Assembly: GCF_024169515.1 (NCBI RefSeq)
Contig: NZ_JAMKCQ010000001.1
Location: 2,666,001 to 2,730,000 of the forward strand
Reading direction: 5' to 3'
DNA: 64,000 nucleotides
From: Erwinia aphidicola
Lineage (GTDB): Bacteria; Pseudomonadota; Gammaproteobacteria; Enterobacterales; Enterobacteriaceae
Shown: positions 36,662 through 46,018 of the stretch, one piece after another
How positions within the stretch are numbered: position 1 is the first letter of the stretch
Layout: each line of letters begins with the position of its first letter
Made by a program: the position numbers and the translations under genes
Notes under the pieces: generated by a model
Told to the model about the DNA's origin: nothing
Databases searched by the model: none
What the model saw: only the letters and a program-made list of their open reading frames with translations

Positions 36662-38637
36662 TGCGCCAGTACCGTTTACCGATCGCGCTGCTGCTGCTGC
36701 TGTTTATCGCCGCGCTGGCGCTAACGCTCACCAACCTGCAACACCAGCTGCCTGCCGAACAGTGGCTGACGGCGCTGCGCGCGCCGGATATGAACAATAT
36801 CGAGCAGATGGTATTCCACTACAGCCTGCTGCCGCGCCTGTCGCTGTCGCTGCTGGCCGGCGCCGGGCTGGGGCTGGTGGGGCTGCTGTTCCAGCAGGTG
36901 CTGCGCAATCCGCTGGCGGAACCGGCGACGCTGGGCGTGGCGAGCGGGGCGCAATTGGGCATTACCGTGGTGACGCTGTGGAGCGTGCCGGGCGGCATGC
37001 TGACGCAGCAGCTGGCGGCGACCTTTGGTGCCATCGCGGTTGGCGTGGTGGTGTTTGGCGTGGCGTGGGGCAAACGGATGTCGCCGGTAACGCTGATCCT
37101 CGCCGGGCTGGTGCTGTCGCTCTACTGCGGCGCGGTGAATCAGATCTTCGCTATCTTCAATCATGACCAGCTGCAAAACATGTTTCTGTGGAGCACCGGA
37201 TCGCTGAACCAGATGGACTGGAGCAACGTCGAGTTCCTCTGGCCGCGCCTGCTGGGCGGTGTCCTGCTGACGCTGCTGCTGCTGCGCCCGATGACCCTGA
37301 TGGGGCTGGACGACGGCGTGGCGAAAAATCTTGGCCTGGGGATTTCGCTGGCGCGCTTTGCGGTGCTGGCGCTGGCTATTCTGATCAGTGCCTCGCTGGT
37401 TAATGCCACCGGGATTATCGGCTTTATCGGCCTTTTCTCGCCGCTGCTGGCGAAAATGCTCGGCTTCCGCCGTCTGTTTGGTCGCCTGCTGGTGGCGCCG
37501 CTGATTGGTGCGCTGCTGCTGTGGCTGGCGGACCAGAGCGTGCTGTGGCTGGCGGATAAAATGGGCGAGATCTCCACCGGCACGGTGACGGCGGTGATCG
37601 GGGCGCCGCTGCTGCTGTGGCTATTGCCGCGCCTGCGCACCGGTTCGCTGCCGCCGGCGATGAATCAGGGTGATAACGTTCCTGCCGAGCGCCACCGCGT
37701 GCTGTGGTGGGCGCTGCTGGGCGGCGGCGTACTGCTGCTGCTGAGTGCGGTGGCGCTGAGCTTTGGCCGCGACGCGCACGGCTGGGTGTGGGCGAGCGGG
37801 GATCTGTGGCATCAGCTGCTGCCGTGGCGCGCGCCGCGTATGCTGGCGGCGCTGGCCACCGGGATGATGCTGGGCGTGGCGGGCTGCGTGGTGCAGCGCC
37901 TGACCGGTAATCCAATGGCCAGCCCGGAAGTGCTGGGCATCAGCTCCGGCGCGGCGTTTGGCGTGGTGATTATGCTGTTTATCGTGCCGGGTGATGCCTT
38001 TGGCTGGCTGCTGCCGGCCGGTAGCCTCGGCGCGGCGGTGACGCTGCTGATTATCTCGATTGCCGCCGGACGCGGCGGTTTCTCCCCCGAGCGCATGCTG
38101 CTGGCCGGGATGGCGTTGAGCACGGCGTTTGCCACGCTGCTGATGCTGCTGCTGGCGAGCGGCGACCCGCGGATGGCTGGCCTGCTGACGTGGATTTCCG
38201 GTTCGACCTATCAAATCGATGCGCTGCAGGCGAAGCGAACGCTGATCATTGCCGCCATCCTGCTGGCGCTGGTGCCGCTGTGCCGCCGCTGGCTGACCAT
38301 TCTGCCGCTGGGGGGCGCGACGGCACGTGCCGTCGGCGTGGCGCTGACGCCATCGCGCCTGGCGCTGCTGCTGCTGGCGGCCTGCCTGACGGCGGCGGCC
38401 ACGCTGACTATCGGCCCGCTGAGTTTTGTCGGCCTGATGGCCCCGCATATTGCGCGCATGCTCGGCTTCCGCCGGGCGCTGCCGCAGCAGGTGATGGCGG
38501 CGCTGTTGGGAGGTGGACTGATGGTGGCGGCAGACTGGTGCGGCAGGATGCTCTCCTTCCCGGATCAGATCCCGGCCGGATTGCTGGCGACCTTTATTGG
38601 CGCACCGTACTTTATCTATCTGTTGCGCAAGGTATAA
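36661..38637 (+). CDS. fhuB: Ferrichrome permease FhuB (double-length)
   Basis: Inner-membrane permease formed by two fused BtuC/FecCD-like halves. The 658 residues hold about 20 hydrophobic segments, and each half has the family motif (GLLFQQVLRNPLAEPATLGVASGA, split as GLLFQQVLRNPLAEP and ATLGVASGA; second half MASPEVLGISSGA). It starts at the overlapping stop of fhuD with GGGAGGGGAG upstream. Last gene of the fhu operon. Confidence 0.97.
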   Translation: MRQYRLPIALLLLLFIAALALTLTNLQHQLPAEQWLTALRAPDMNNIEQMVFHYSLLPRLSLSLLAGAGLGLVGLLFQQVLRNPLAEPATLGVASGAQLGITVVTLWSVPGGMLTQQLAATFGAIAVGVVVFGVAWGKRMSPVTLILAGLVLSLYCGAVNQIFAIFNHDQLQNMFLWSTGSLNQMDWSNVEFLWPRLLGGVLLTLLLLRPMTLMGLDDGVAKNLGLGISLARFAVLALAILISASLVNATGIIGFIGLFSPLLAKMLGFRRLFGRLLVAPLIGALLLWLADQSVLWLADKMGEISTGTVTAVIGAPLLLWLLPRLRTGSLPPAMNQGDNVPAERHRVLWWALLGGGVLLLLSAVALSFGRDAHGWVWASGDLWHQLLPWRAPRMLAALATGMMLGVAGCVVQRLTGNPMASPEVLGISSGAAFGVVIMLFIVPGDAFGWLLPAGSLGAAVTLLIISIAAGRGGFSPERMLLAGMALSTAFATLLMLLLASGDPRMAGLLTWISGSTYQIDALQAKRTLIIAAILLALVPLCRRWLTILPLGGATARAVGVALTPSRLALLLLAACLTAAATLTIGPLSFVGLMAPHIARMLGFRRALPQQVMAALLGGGLMVAADWCGRMLSFPDQIPAGLLATFIGAPYFIYLLRKV

Positions 38638-38640
38638 AAA

Positions 38641-38698
38641 AAGGTCAGGCATGCCTGACCTTCTCGGATGTTGTCCGGGCGGGGCATGCCCCGCCCGG
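38641..38698. repeat. Two REP-like hairpins after fhuB
   Basis: AAGGTCAGGCATGCCTGACCTT (38641-38662) and a perfect 24-nt palindrome centred on GGGGCATGCCCC (38675-38698) lie between convergent fhuB and hemL. The first follows seven A residues and would read as a terminator for hemL on the minus strand. Confidence 0.75.
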
Positions 38699-38737
38699 AG
38701 ATTACCGTTTGAGCCCCGCGGCCCATGGCATGGTGGT

Positions 38738-40018
38738 TTACAGTTTCGCGAAGCTACGACGTGCCGCGTCGATGGTGCGCTGAATATCTTCCGGGCTGTG
38801 CGCCAGCGACATAAAGCCGGCCTCAAATGCGGACGGGGCCAGATAAACTCCCTCCTCCAGCATCAGATGGAAGAAACGCTTAAAGCGCTCAACGTCGCAC
38901 TGCTGCACGTCGGCATAATGAGTCACGCTGTCGGCGTCGGTGAAGAACAGGCCGAACATGCCGCCAACGTGGTTAATCACCAGCGGGACATTCTCCTCTT
39001 TCGCTGCCGCCAGCAGGCCGTCAGCCAACCGGGTGGTCAGCTCGGTCAGGGTTTGATGCGTACCGGTGCGCGCCACTTCGGTCAGACAGGCGAAGCCTGC
39101 GGCCATGGCGATCGGGTTGCCGGACAGCGTACCCGCCTGGTAAACCGGGCCTGTAGGCGCCAGCGCTTCCATCACTTCACGACGGCCGCCAAAGGCACCT
39201 ACCGGCATGCCGCCGCCGATGATTTTGCCGAGGCAGGTCAGGTCCGGCTCCACGCCGTAATAAGCCTGCGCCCCCGCCAGCGCTACGCGGAAGCCGGTCA
39301 TGACTTCATCGATGATCAGCAGCGCACCAAACTCATCGCACAGCGCACGCAGGCCCGGCAGGAACTCCGGCAGCGGCGGAATGCAGTTCATGTTGCCGGC
39401 GACCGGCTCAACGATGATGCAGGCCACTTCCTGCGGATACTGCTCAAAGGCCGCGCGTACGGAGTCGAGGTCGTTGTAAGTGCAGGTCAGCGTATGTTTG
39501 GCAAAGTCCGCCGGCACGCCAGGGGAGTTAGGCTGGCCGAGAGTCAGGGCGCCGGAACCCGCCTTTACCAGCAGGCAGTCAGCGTGGCCGTGGTAGCAGC
39601 CTTCGAACTTGATGATTTTATCGCGATGGGTAAAGCCGCGCGCCAGACGAATCGCACTCATGGTGGCTTCAGTCCCGGAGTTCACCATGCGCACCATATC
39701 CATGGTCGGCACCAGCTCGGTGACCAGCGCCGCCATTTTCACTTCCATCTCGGTGGGAGCGCCGAAGCTCAGGCCGCGTTCAGCCGCTTCAATCACCGCG
39801 TTGCGGATGGCGGGGTGGTTGTGCCCCAGTACCATCGGGCCCCAGGAGCCGACATAGTCGATATAGGCTTTACCGTCTGCATCGAACAGATAAGCCCCGT
39901 CAGCGCGTTCGATAAACAGCGGTACGCCACCCACGCCGTTAAAGGCTCGCACTGGCGAGTTGACGCCGCCGGGAATTAACTGCTGCGCCTGAGCGTACAG
40001 GTTTTCAGACTTACTCAT
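38738..40018 (-). CDS. hemL: Glutamate-1-semialdehyde 2,1-aminomutase
   Basis: Makes 5-aminolevulinate for haem from glutamate-1-semialdehyde. The 426 residues match E. coli; the PLP-binding lysine is K265 in [14 protein letters not shown], and VNSGTEATM marks the cofactor phosphate site. ATG 40018 has AGGAGCGGTTCC upstream; the extension to 40036 is not conserved. It lies next to clcA as in E. coli. Confidence 0.98.
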   Translation of the reverse strand: MSKSENLYAQAQQLIPGGVNSPVRAFNGVGGVPLFIERADGAYLFDADGKAYIDYVGSWGPMVLGHNHPAIRNAVIEAAERGLSFGAPTEMEVKMAALVTELVPTMDMVRMVNSGTEATMSAIRLARGFTHRDKIIKFEGCYHGHADCLLVKAGSGALTLGQPNSPGVPADFAKHTLTCTYNDLDSVRAAFEQYPQEVACIIVEPVAGNMNCIPPLPEFLPGLRALCDEFGALLIIDEVMTGFRVALAGAQAYYGVEPDLTCLGKIIGGGMPVGAFGGRREVMEALAPTGPVYQAGTLSGNPIAMAAGFACLTEVARTGTHQTLTELTTRLADGLLAAAKEENVPLVINHVGGMFGLFFTDADSVTHYADVQQCDVERFKRFFHLMLEEGVYLAPSAFEAGFMSLAHSPEDIQRTIDAARRSFAKL

Positions 40019-40187
40019 GGAACCGCTCCTGATCATTCATTAAAAAACCCGTCTATTCTAAGGTAACTTCGCGAGTCAGCCAAAGGCTGTTGCTGATTCT
40101 GACACGATTAGAGAGAAATTAAGCGCGGGCTTTACTGGCGAGAACAGGTAAGATATTGACCAATCTTTACAATAAAATGAATGGCCT

Positions 40188-41603
40188 ATGACTCAGCACT
40201 CCACCTCAACTGATGATTTGCACGTGGTGCCTGCCCGGCGCGGCGACTTTCTGCGCCTGCTGCTGCGGCGCGATAAAACGCCGCTGGCGGTGCTGGTGAT
40301 GGCCGGAATTGCCGGAACCCTGACCGGCCTGGTCGGCGTTGGTTTTGAACACGCGGTGAACTGGATTATCGGCCAGCGCGTCGGGCTGCTGGCGTCATTC
40401 AGCCAGCATCCGCTGGTGATGTACCCGCTGGCGTTTATCATTTCCGCCCTGCTGGCGGCGGTTGGCTATGGTCTGGTGCGCGCGTTCGCCCCTGAAGCCG
40501 CAGGTTCCGGGATCCCGGAAATCGAAGGTGCGCTGGAGGAGCTGCGCCCGGTGCGCTGGTGGCGGGTCATTCCAGTGAAGTTTATCGGCGGGATGGGGAC
40601 GCTCGGCGCCGGGATGGTGCTGGGCCGGGAAGGCCCGACGGTGCAGTTGGGTGGCAATATCGGCCGTATGCTGCTGGATATCTTCCGCATGAAGAGTACC
40701 GAAGCGCGGCACTCGCTGCTGGCGACGGGGGCGGCGGCGGGGCTGTCGGCGGCGTTTAACGCACCGCTGGCCGGTATCCTGTTTATTATCGAAGAGATGC
40801 GCCTGCAGTTTCGCTATAGCCTGATCTCGATTAAGGCGGTGTTTATCGGGGTGATTATGTCGAGCATCGTGTTCCGGGTGTTTAACGGCGACCGGGCGGT
40901 GATCGAAGTGGGGCGGCTGTCGGATGCGCCGGTGAATACGCTGTGGCTCTACCTGCTGCTGGGGATGGTCATTGGCGTGGTGGGCGTGACGTTTAATCAG
41001 CTGATCTTTCGCATTCAGGATCTGTTTCAACGCCTGCACGGTGGCAGGATGAGTAAGGTGCTGCTGATCGGGGCGCTGCTGGGGGGCATCTGCGGCGTGC
41101 TGGGGCTGGTCATGCCTGCGGCTTCCGGCGGCGGCTCCGGGCTGATCCCGCTGGTGGCGGCAGGAAATTACACCGCCGGAACGCTGCTGTTTATTTTTAT
41201 CATTCGTCTGGCGACCACGCTGCTCTGTTTCTGCTCCGGCGCGCCCGGCGGGATTTTTGCCCCGATGCTGGCGCTCGGCACGGTGCTTGGCACGGCGTTT
41301 GGCCTTGTCAGCGCGGCCCTGCTGCCGGAGTATCACTTGCAGGCGGCGACCTTCGCTATTGCCGGAATGGGGGCGCTATTTGCTGCGTCGGTGCGCGCAC
41401 CGCTGACCGGCATTGTGCTGGTGCTGGAGATGACCGACAACTACCAGCTGATCCTGCCGATGATTATTACCTGCCTGGGGGCGACGCTGCTGGCGCAGTT
41501 TCTTGGCGGCCAGCCCTTGTATTCCTCCCTGCTTGCCCGCACTCTGGCTAAGCAGCAGAAACAGGAAGCGGCCGATGCCACCGCACAGGGTGGTACAGCC
41601 TGA
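40188..41603 (+). CDS. clcA: H+/Cl- exchange transporter ClcA
   Basis: Exchanges two chloride for one proton and supports extreme acid resistance in E. coli. The 471 residues have the selectivity-filter motifs GSGIPE (107-111), GREGP with gating Glu148, internal Glu203 and GAPGGIFAP. The many hydrophobic helices fit the CLC fold. Residue numbering coincides with E. coli. It is divergent from hemL and upstream of erpA. Confidence 0.97.
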   Translation: MTQHSTSTDDLHVVPARRGDFLRLLLRRDKTPLAVLVMAGIAGTLTGLVGVGFEHAVNWIIGQRVGLLASFSQHPLVMYPLAFIISALLAAVGYGLVRAFAPEAAGSGIPEIEGALEELRPVRWWRVIPVKFIGGMGTLGAGMVLGREGPTVQLGGNIGRMLLDIFRMKSTEARHSLLATGAAAGLSAAFNAPLAGILFIIEEMRLQFRYSLISIKAVFIGVIMSSIVFRVFNGDRAVIEVGRLSDAPVNTLWLYLLLGMVIGVVGVTFNQLIFRIQDLFQRLHGGRMSKVLLIGALLGGICGVLGLVMPAASGGGSGLIPLVAAGNYTAGTLLFIFIIRLATTLLCFCSGAPGGIFAPMLALGTVLGTAFGLVSAALLPEYHLQAATFAIAGMGALFAASVRAPLTGIVLVLEMTDNYQLILPMIITCLGATLLAQFLGGQPLYSSLLARTLAKQQKQEAADATAQGGTA

Positions 41604-41605
41604 GC

Positions 41606-41634
41606 TTGATTGCTCTACCCGTGTGTAAGATAAT
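41606..41634 (+). promoter_or_regulatory. Candidate erpA promoter
   Basis: TTGATT (41606-41611), 17 nt, GATAAT (41629-41634), about 65 nt before the erpA start. In E. coli erpA is controlled by IscR; no IscR site is asserted here. Confidence 0.6.
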
Positions 41635-41699
41635 GACAACAATTATGGTCGATTTGTGACCTGTCAGGCACCCGGCCTGAAAGCATACTGGAGTATCAC

Positions 41700-42044
41700 A
41701 TGAGCGACGATGTAGCACTGCCCCTGCAATTTACCGATGCGGCGGCCAGTAAAGTCAAAAACCTGATTTCCGATGAGGACAACCCGGAGCTGAAACTGCG
41801 TGTGTATATCACCGGCGGTGGCTGCAGCGGTTTCCAGTACGGATTTACCTTTGACGACAAGATTAACGACGGTGACATGACGATTGAGAAATCGGGCGTG
41901 GCGCTGGTGGTGGACCCGATGAGCCTGCAATATCTGGTGGGCGGCTCGGTGGATTACACCGAAGGGCTGGAGGGTTCACGCTTTATCGTGACCAACCCCA
42001 ATGCGAAAACCACCTGTGGTTGTGGTTCTTCCTTCAGCATCTGA
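41700..42044 (+). CDS. erpA: Iron-sulfur cluster insertion protein ErpA
   Basis: A-type carrier delivering Fe-S clusters, essential for IspG/IspH in isoprenoid synthesis. The 114 residues have the three cluster cysteines Cys42 (GGCSGFQY), Cys106 and Cys108 ([11 protein letters not shown]). TGGAGT precedes the ATG. dxr and uppS, acting in the same isoprenoid route, are also in this window. A strong bidirectional terminator follows. Confidence 0.98.
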   Translation: MSDDVALPLQFTDAAASKVKNLISDEDNPELKLRVYITGGGCSGFQYGFTFDDKINDGDMTIEKSGVALVVDPMSLQYLVGGSVDYTEGLEGSRFIVTNPNAKTTCGCGSSFSI

Positions 42045-42052
42045 TCCCGCTT

Positions 42053-42087
42053 AAAAAAAAAGCCTCCCATCCGGGAGGCTTTTTTTT
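42053..42087. terminator. Bidirectional terminator
   Basis: A run of A, AGCCTCCC, ATCC, GGGAGGCT, then a run of T. It works for erpA (+) and the small exported protein gene (-). Confidence 0.93.
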
Positions 42088-42100
42088 ACATTGGATAATT

Positions 42101-42349
42101 TTACCATTCGACGGTAACTAACCTTACTTTCTGAGCCGCACTGTCTTCAACAACGTTTTGCGTAATTTTCGGCTGGGCATCAGGCTGTACTCCACAGGCA
42201 ATATCCGGCTGGCGGCTGGCAGAAACAGCGCTGCCATCGACGCGGCACTGCGTGTAGATGGTTAATTTCACGCCAATGCTGCCGGTTGTTGAAGCGGCAA
42301 AGGCATGACCCGTCATCATCAGCCCGAGAGCCAGATAAACGGATTTCAT
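42101..42349 (-). CDS. Small exported protein of unknown function
   Basis: An 82-residue protein with a clear signal peptide (MKSVYLALGLMMTGHAFA, cut before ASTTGS). The mature part begins TTGSIGVKLTIYTQCRV, holds two cysteines (QCRV and ACGV) that could form a disulfide, and ends VRLVTVEW. The start GSIGVKLTI..C is reminiscent of spore-coat-U or pilin-like beta domains, but it is far too short for a full domain, so this is only a hint. AGGA lies about 11 nt upstream. It occupies the slot of yadS between erpA and btuF. Confidence 0.7.
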   Translation of the reverse strand: MKSVYLALGLMMTGHAFAASTTGSIGVKLTIYTQCRVDGSAVSASRQPDIACGVQPDAQPKITQNVVEDSAAQKVRLVTVEW

Positions 42350-42467
42350 ATGACGATTTCCTGGTGGTGTAAACCGGGGAATTAACTCAAAGCAATAAAA
42401 CGGGCGGCGGATTATGTACGGATTTCGCTGCCTCGTTATTTAGTTAACGGCCAATATTGCCGGAGCT

Positions 42468-43295
42468 TTAATCACGCATAGCGGTGATTTTTCGTTCTCC
42501 GGGCTTGCCGGCTAGCGATAGCTGGCTGCACAGTTTTTGCGCAGCCAGAATCATACGCGGTCCGGCGCGGCTTAGCCAGTCATCATTGATAGCAATCACC
42601 GTTGCCGCAAGCTGCGGGCGCCAGAACTGCGCCACCTGCTGCGCCTGAGCGTCATCGCCGGGGATGACAATTGCCCGTGGCTGGCGAACTAAAACCTGTT
42701 CGCGGCTGACCTGCGGCCACGGCACTCGTGCATCGGCAAAGATATTCTCCCCGCCGCACAGCTGCAGTACTTCATTTTGCAAAGTATGGCCCGCTGCCGT
42801 AAACAGCGGTCGCATGCCAAACTGCATGAAAACCGGCTTTGGCTGCTGCCGGGCATAGCGCAGGCGTAGATCGGCAAACTGCTGCTGCAGGCGATCTGCC
42901 GCCTGTTCGGCCTGCTGTGGCTGCGGGCTGTAAACCGACAGCTGGCGCAGGCTGGAGACCAGCTCAGCGATAGAGTCCGGCGCCAGCCACACCACCTTCA
43001 CCCCCAGCGACTGCAGCTGGTCAGCCTGGCGCTGCGGCGTGCCGCCGCGCCAGGCGAGCACCACGTCCGGCTTCAGCGCCAGCAGCTTCTCCGTATTGAT
43101 CCCCTGCCAGTTTGCCACTTCGCGGATCTGCTGCGCCGCAGGCGGATAATCAGAGAATGCGCTGACGCCAACCGGGGTAATGCCCGCTGCAAAGGCCAGC
43201 TCGGTCAGGTTAGGGGCCAGCGTAACCACGCGCGGCGCTGCCGTGGCGGCACAGGCCAGCCACAGCAGCAGCAGGGGGAGAAAGCGTTTAGCCAC
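42468..43295 (-). CDS. btuF: Vitamin B12-binding periplasmic protein BtuF
   Basis: Binds cobalamin and hands it to BtuCD. The 275 residues have a signal peptide ([13 protein letters not shown]) and typical BtuF segments: [27 protein letters not shown], and GGENIFADA. The start is GTG 43295, 8 nt inside the end of mtn, so translation is coupled. In E. coli the order mtn-btuF-yadS is an operon; here yadS is missing downstream. Confidence 0.95.
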   Translation of the reverse strand: MAKRFLPLLLLWLACAATAAPRVVTLAPNLTELAFAAGITPVGVSAFSDYPPAAQQIREVANWQGINTEKLLALKPDVVLAWRGGTPQRQADQLQSLGVKVVWLAPDSIAELVSSLRQLSVYSPQPQQAEQAADRLQQQFADLRLRYARQQPKPVFMQFGMRPLFTAAGHTLQNEVLQLCGGENIFADARVPWPQVSREQVLVRQPRAIVIPGDDAQAQQVAQFWRPQLAATVIAINDDWLSRAGPRMILAAQKLCSQLSLAGKPGERKITAMRD

Positions 43296-43986
43296 GAGCC
43301 AGCTGGGCTAGCAGGGTTTCTACCATTAATGAAGACTGCTTAGCGGCGACCACCAGGAACTCGTCAAAGCTGAGGTGGGATTCCTGATCGGCTACGTCAG
43401 AGATGGCGCGTACCACGACGAACGGCGTGCTGAACTGATGGCAGACGTGGGCGATGGCGGTCGCTTCCATTTCCACGGCCACCGCCTGCGGGAAGGTGCT
43501 GCGTATGCGTGCCAGCGGGGCAGCGCCGTTGATAAAGGCATCACCGCTCACCACCAGGCCGCGCACGGCGTTGAGGCCCAGCTGAGCAATGCACTGCTCT
43601 GCGGCGGCAATCAGCTTGTCGTCAGCTTTAAACGCCGCCGGGCAGCCGGCCATCTGGCCTGGCTCGTAACCGAAGGCGGTCACGTCGGCATCGTGATAGC
43701 GCACTTCGTCTGACACCACGATATCGCCCACTTTCAGCGTGGAGGCGAGACCACCGGCGGAACCGGTATTGATTACCACGTCCGGCTTGCACAGCTGCAG
43801 CAGCAGGGTAGTGCCAAGTGCGGCAGAGACTTTACCAATGCCGGATTTCAGCAGGGCCACGTCAACACCGTTCAGCGTTCCGGTATAAATTTCACAGCCC
43901 GCCAGGGTCAGAGTCTGACGGTTTTCAATTTTGTCACGCAGCAGCGTAACTTCCTGTTCCATCGCACCAATAATGCCTGCTTTCAT
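43288..43986 (-). CDS. mtn: MTA/SAH nucleosidase
   Basis: Cleaves methylthioadenosine, S-adenosylhomocysteine and 5'-deoxyadenosine, feeding methionine salvage and the LuxS autoinducer-2 route, and removes the by-product of SpeE. The 232 residues equal E. coli; motifs [11 protein letters not shown] at the start, [11 protein letters not shown] (substrate Glu) and RAISDVAD (catalytic Asp) are intact. ATG 43986 is the conserved start; the open frame continues upstream through a repeat element without homology. Confidence 0.98.
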   Translation of the reverse strand: MKAGIIGAMEQEVTLLRDKIENRQTLTLAGCEIYTGTLNGVDVALLKSGIGKVSAALGTTLLLQLCKPDVVINTGSAGGLASTLKVGDIVVSDEVRYHDADVTAFGYEPGQMAGCPAAFKADDKLIAAAEQCIAQLGLNAVRGLVVSGDAFINGAAPLARIRSTFPQAVAVEMEATAIAHVCHQFSTPFVVVRAISDVADQESHLSFDEFLVVAAKQSSLMVETLLAQLARG

Positions 43987-44052
43987 AGGGATACCCGCTA
44001 AAATTGTAGAATTTGCCAATGATTTCGGCGCATAGTCTATCATGGCAGCATC

Positions 44053-44319
44053 AGGCTGTGTCCCGTGATTGGTCGTGGCCCCGTCGCAGCGCCAAAATGC
44101 CGTTATCAAGGCGGAGGGTGCAGGCCATAGTGAACTATGGCCAAACCTGACAACACAGAGAGCGGCATTTTGGGGCGCGACCCGTAGGGCTGGGGCCAAA
44201 TCTGCTTGCAACCGCGTTGTTCGCCGGCTTATTGGGTTCACCCAATGGCGCGACTCACGCCTTGCCGCAAGCAGATTTGACCTCCAGCGGGGCTCACGCA
44301 CAATTACGGGACACAGCCT
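44053..44319. mobile_element. MITE-like element with terminal inverted repeats
   Basis: A 267-bp element bounded by AGGCTGTGTCCCGTGATT (44053-44070) and its near-perfect inverse AATTACGGGACACAGCCT (17 of 18). Inside are two long hairpin lobes. The left lobe has arms 44083-44102 and 44163-44181, capped by GGCCATAGTGAACTATGGCC. The right lobe has arms 44197-44209 and 44268-44280, capped by ATTGGGTTCACCCAAT. It encodes no protein, and I see no clear target duplication. It lies between divergent mtn and dgt. Confidence 0.75.
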
Positions 44320-44372
44320 GGCGTGATAATCCGTCTGACGGTGATGCGTACCGTTAACCCGAGGGAACAGGC

Positions 44373-45878
44373 ATGAGCGCGATAGACTTTCGCACGAAAA
44401 TTAACTGGCAGCGTCGCTTTCGTCCGTATCAGGGGCCGAAGGATGAGCATGAAATTCTGCGCATATTTGAGAGCGATCGCGGGCGGATTATCAACTCTGC
44501 GGCGATCCGCCGCCTGCAGCAGAAAACCCAGGTTTTCCCGCTGGAGCGCAATGCCGCCGTGCGTACCCGGCTGACGCATTCGCTTGAAGTGCAGCAGGTT
44601 GGGCGCTATATCGCCAAAGAGGTGCTGACGCGCCTGCAGGAGCAGGGCCAGCTGGCCGCGCTGGGGCTGGCGCAGCTGACCGCGCCGTTTGAAAGCATCG
44701 TCGAGATGGCCTGCCTGATGCACGATATCGGCAATCCGCCGTTTGGTCATTTCGGCGAGTCGGCGATCAACGACTGGTTCCGTCAGCAGCTGGATGCGGG
44801 CTGGCAGCCGGAGAGCCAGCGCCCCGACCGCTGTGTGCCCGAGGTGCTGCGTCACTGCGACGATGGGCTGAACGAGCTGCGTGCAAATATTCGTCAGGAT
44901 TTGTCGCACTTCGAGGGCAATGCGCAGGCGATCCGCATGGTGCACACGCTGATGAAGATGAATCTGACCTGGGCGCAGGTGGGCTGTATTTTGAAATACA
45001 CTCGCCCGGCCTGGCACAGCGGTCCGGTTCCGGACAGCCACAGCTATTTAATGAAAAAGCCCGGCTACTATCTGGCGGAAGAGGAGTACGTCAGCCGCCT
45101 GCGCGAGCAGCTGGATCTGCAGCCGCACAGCCGTTTTCCGCTGACCTATATCATGGAAGCGGCCGACGATATCTCCTACTGCGTGGCGGATCTGGAAGAT
45201 GCCGTGGAGAAAAAAATCTTCAGCGTTGAGCAGCTGTATGAACATCTGTTCCAGCTCTGGCCGAATCATCAGCAGGGCGATCTGTTTGCCACGGTGGTGA
45301 CCACCGCGCTGGAGAAATCACGCAGCCGCCAGACCAACCTGAGTCGCGAGGATCAGTTCTTTATGTATCTGCGCGTCAATACTGTCGCGGAGCTCGTGCC
45401 GCACGCCGCCAGCCGTTTCATCGATCATCTGCCCGCGGTCTATCATGGTGATTTCAACGAGGCGCTGCTGGAAGATGGCAGTCCTCACAGCCTGCTGCTG
45501 GATATTTTCAAAAAAGTCGCCTTCCGCCACGTATTTAATCATCCGGAAGTCGAGCAGCTGGAATTGCAGGGGTATCGGGTTATCAGCGGCCTGCTGGATA
45601 TATACCGCCCGCTGCTGCTGTTAACGCGCGAAGAATTTAGCGAGTTGAATGAGAAGGATTATCTGAAAGGGTATCCGATTGAAACCCGGCTGTTTCACAA
45701 ACTCTCAACGCGTTTTCGCCTCGCCTACAGTGAAGCCGTGGAAAACTTGGATAAAACGCCAAACGAAGAGGCTATCTGGGAATACTATTATCGCGCGCGC
45801 CTGTTACAGGATTACATTAGCGGGATGACCGATCTGTACGCCTGGGATGAGTATCGGCGTCTGATGGCCGTGGAATAA
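44373..45878 (+). CDS. dgt: Deoxyguanosine triphosphate triphosphohydrolase
   Basis: Hydrolyses dGTP to deoxyguanosine and tripolyphosphate. The 501 residues belong to the HD superfamily: [15 protein letters not shown] (first His), [16 protein letters not shown] (the HD pair) and later [16 protein letters not shown] (fourth metal ligand). GAGG lies about 8 nt before the ATG. The E. coli neighbours mtn and degP flank it. Confidence 0.97.
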   Translation: MSAIDFRTKINWQRRFRPYQGPKDEHEILRIFESDRGRIINSAAIRRLQQKTQVFPLERNAAVRTRLTHSLEVQQVGRYIAKEVLTRLQEQGQLAALGLAQLTAPFESIVEMACLMHDIGNPPFGHFGESAINDWFRQQLDAGWQPESQRPDRCVPEVLRHCDDGLNELRANIRQDLSHFEGNAQAIRMVHTLMKMNLTWAQVGCILKYTRPAWHSGPVPDSHSYLMKKPGYYLAEEEYVSRLREQLDLQPHSRFPLTYIMEAADDISYCVADLEDAVEKKIFSVEQLYEHLFQLWPNHQQGDLFATVVTTALEKSRSRQTNLSREDQFFMYLRVNTVAELVPHAASRFIDHLPAVYHGDFNEALLEDGSPHSLLLDIFKKVAFRHVFNHPEVEQLELQGYRVISGLLDIYRPLLLLTREEFSELNEKDYLKGYPIETRLFHKLSTRFRLAYSEAVENLDKTPNEEAIWEYYYRARLLQDYISGMTDLYAWDEYRRLMAVE

Positions 45879-45938
45879 GCTGTGCTGAGTTTTGTAAAGG
45901 GAGACAATACTTTTTTACCTTTCCCTAATATTTAAACA

Positions 45939-45966
45939 TGAACTTAGCGCTAAAAAGTTAATCTCA
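45939..45966 (+). promoter_or_regulatory. Candidate sigma-E promoter of degP
   Basis: TGAACTT (45939-45945), 16 nt, TCTCA (45962-45966) resembles the sigma-E pattern GGAACTT-16-TCNAA. degP is a classic sigma-E gene. This is a motif match only. Confidence 0.55.
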
Positions 45967-46018
45967 TCATCACAACCACAGCAATGGTTATTTAACTGAA
46001 TACTTGAGAATCCATCTA

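Noticed and set aside
37621..38826. 401-codon antisense frame across fhuB and its 3' repeats
   Set aside because: Low-complexity Gln/Arg/His composition typical of antisense to Leu/Ala-rich membrane proteins.
43987..44301. N-terminal extension of mtn by about 105 codons
   Set aside because: The extension is translation of the inverted-repeat element; the family start at 43986 gives exactly 232 residues.
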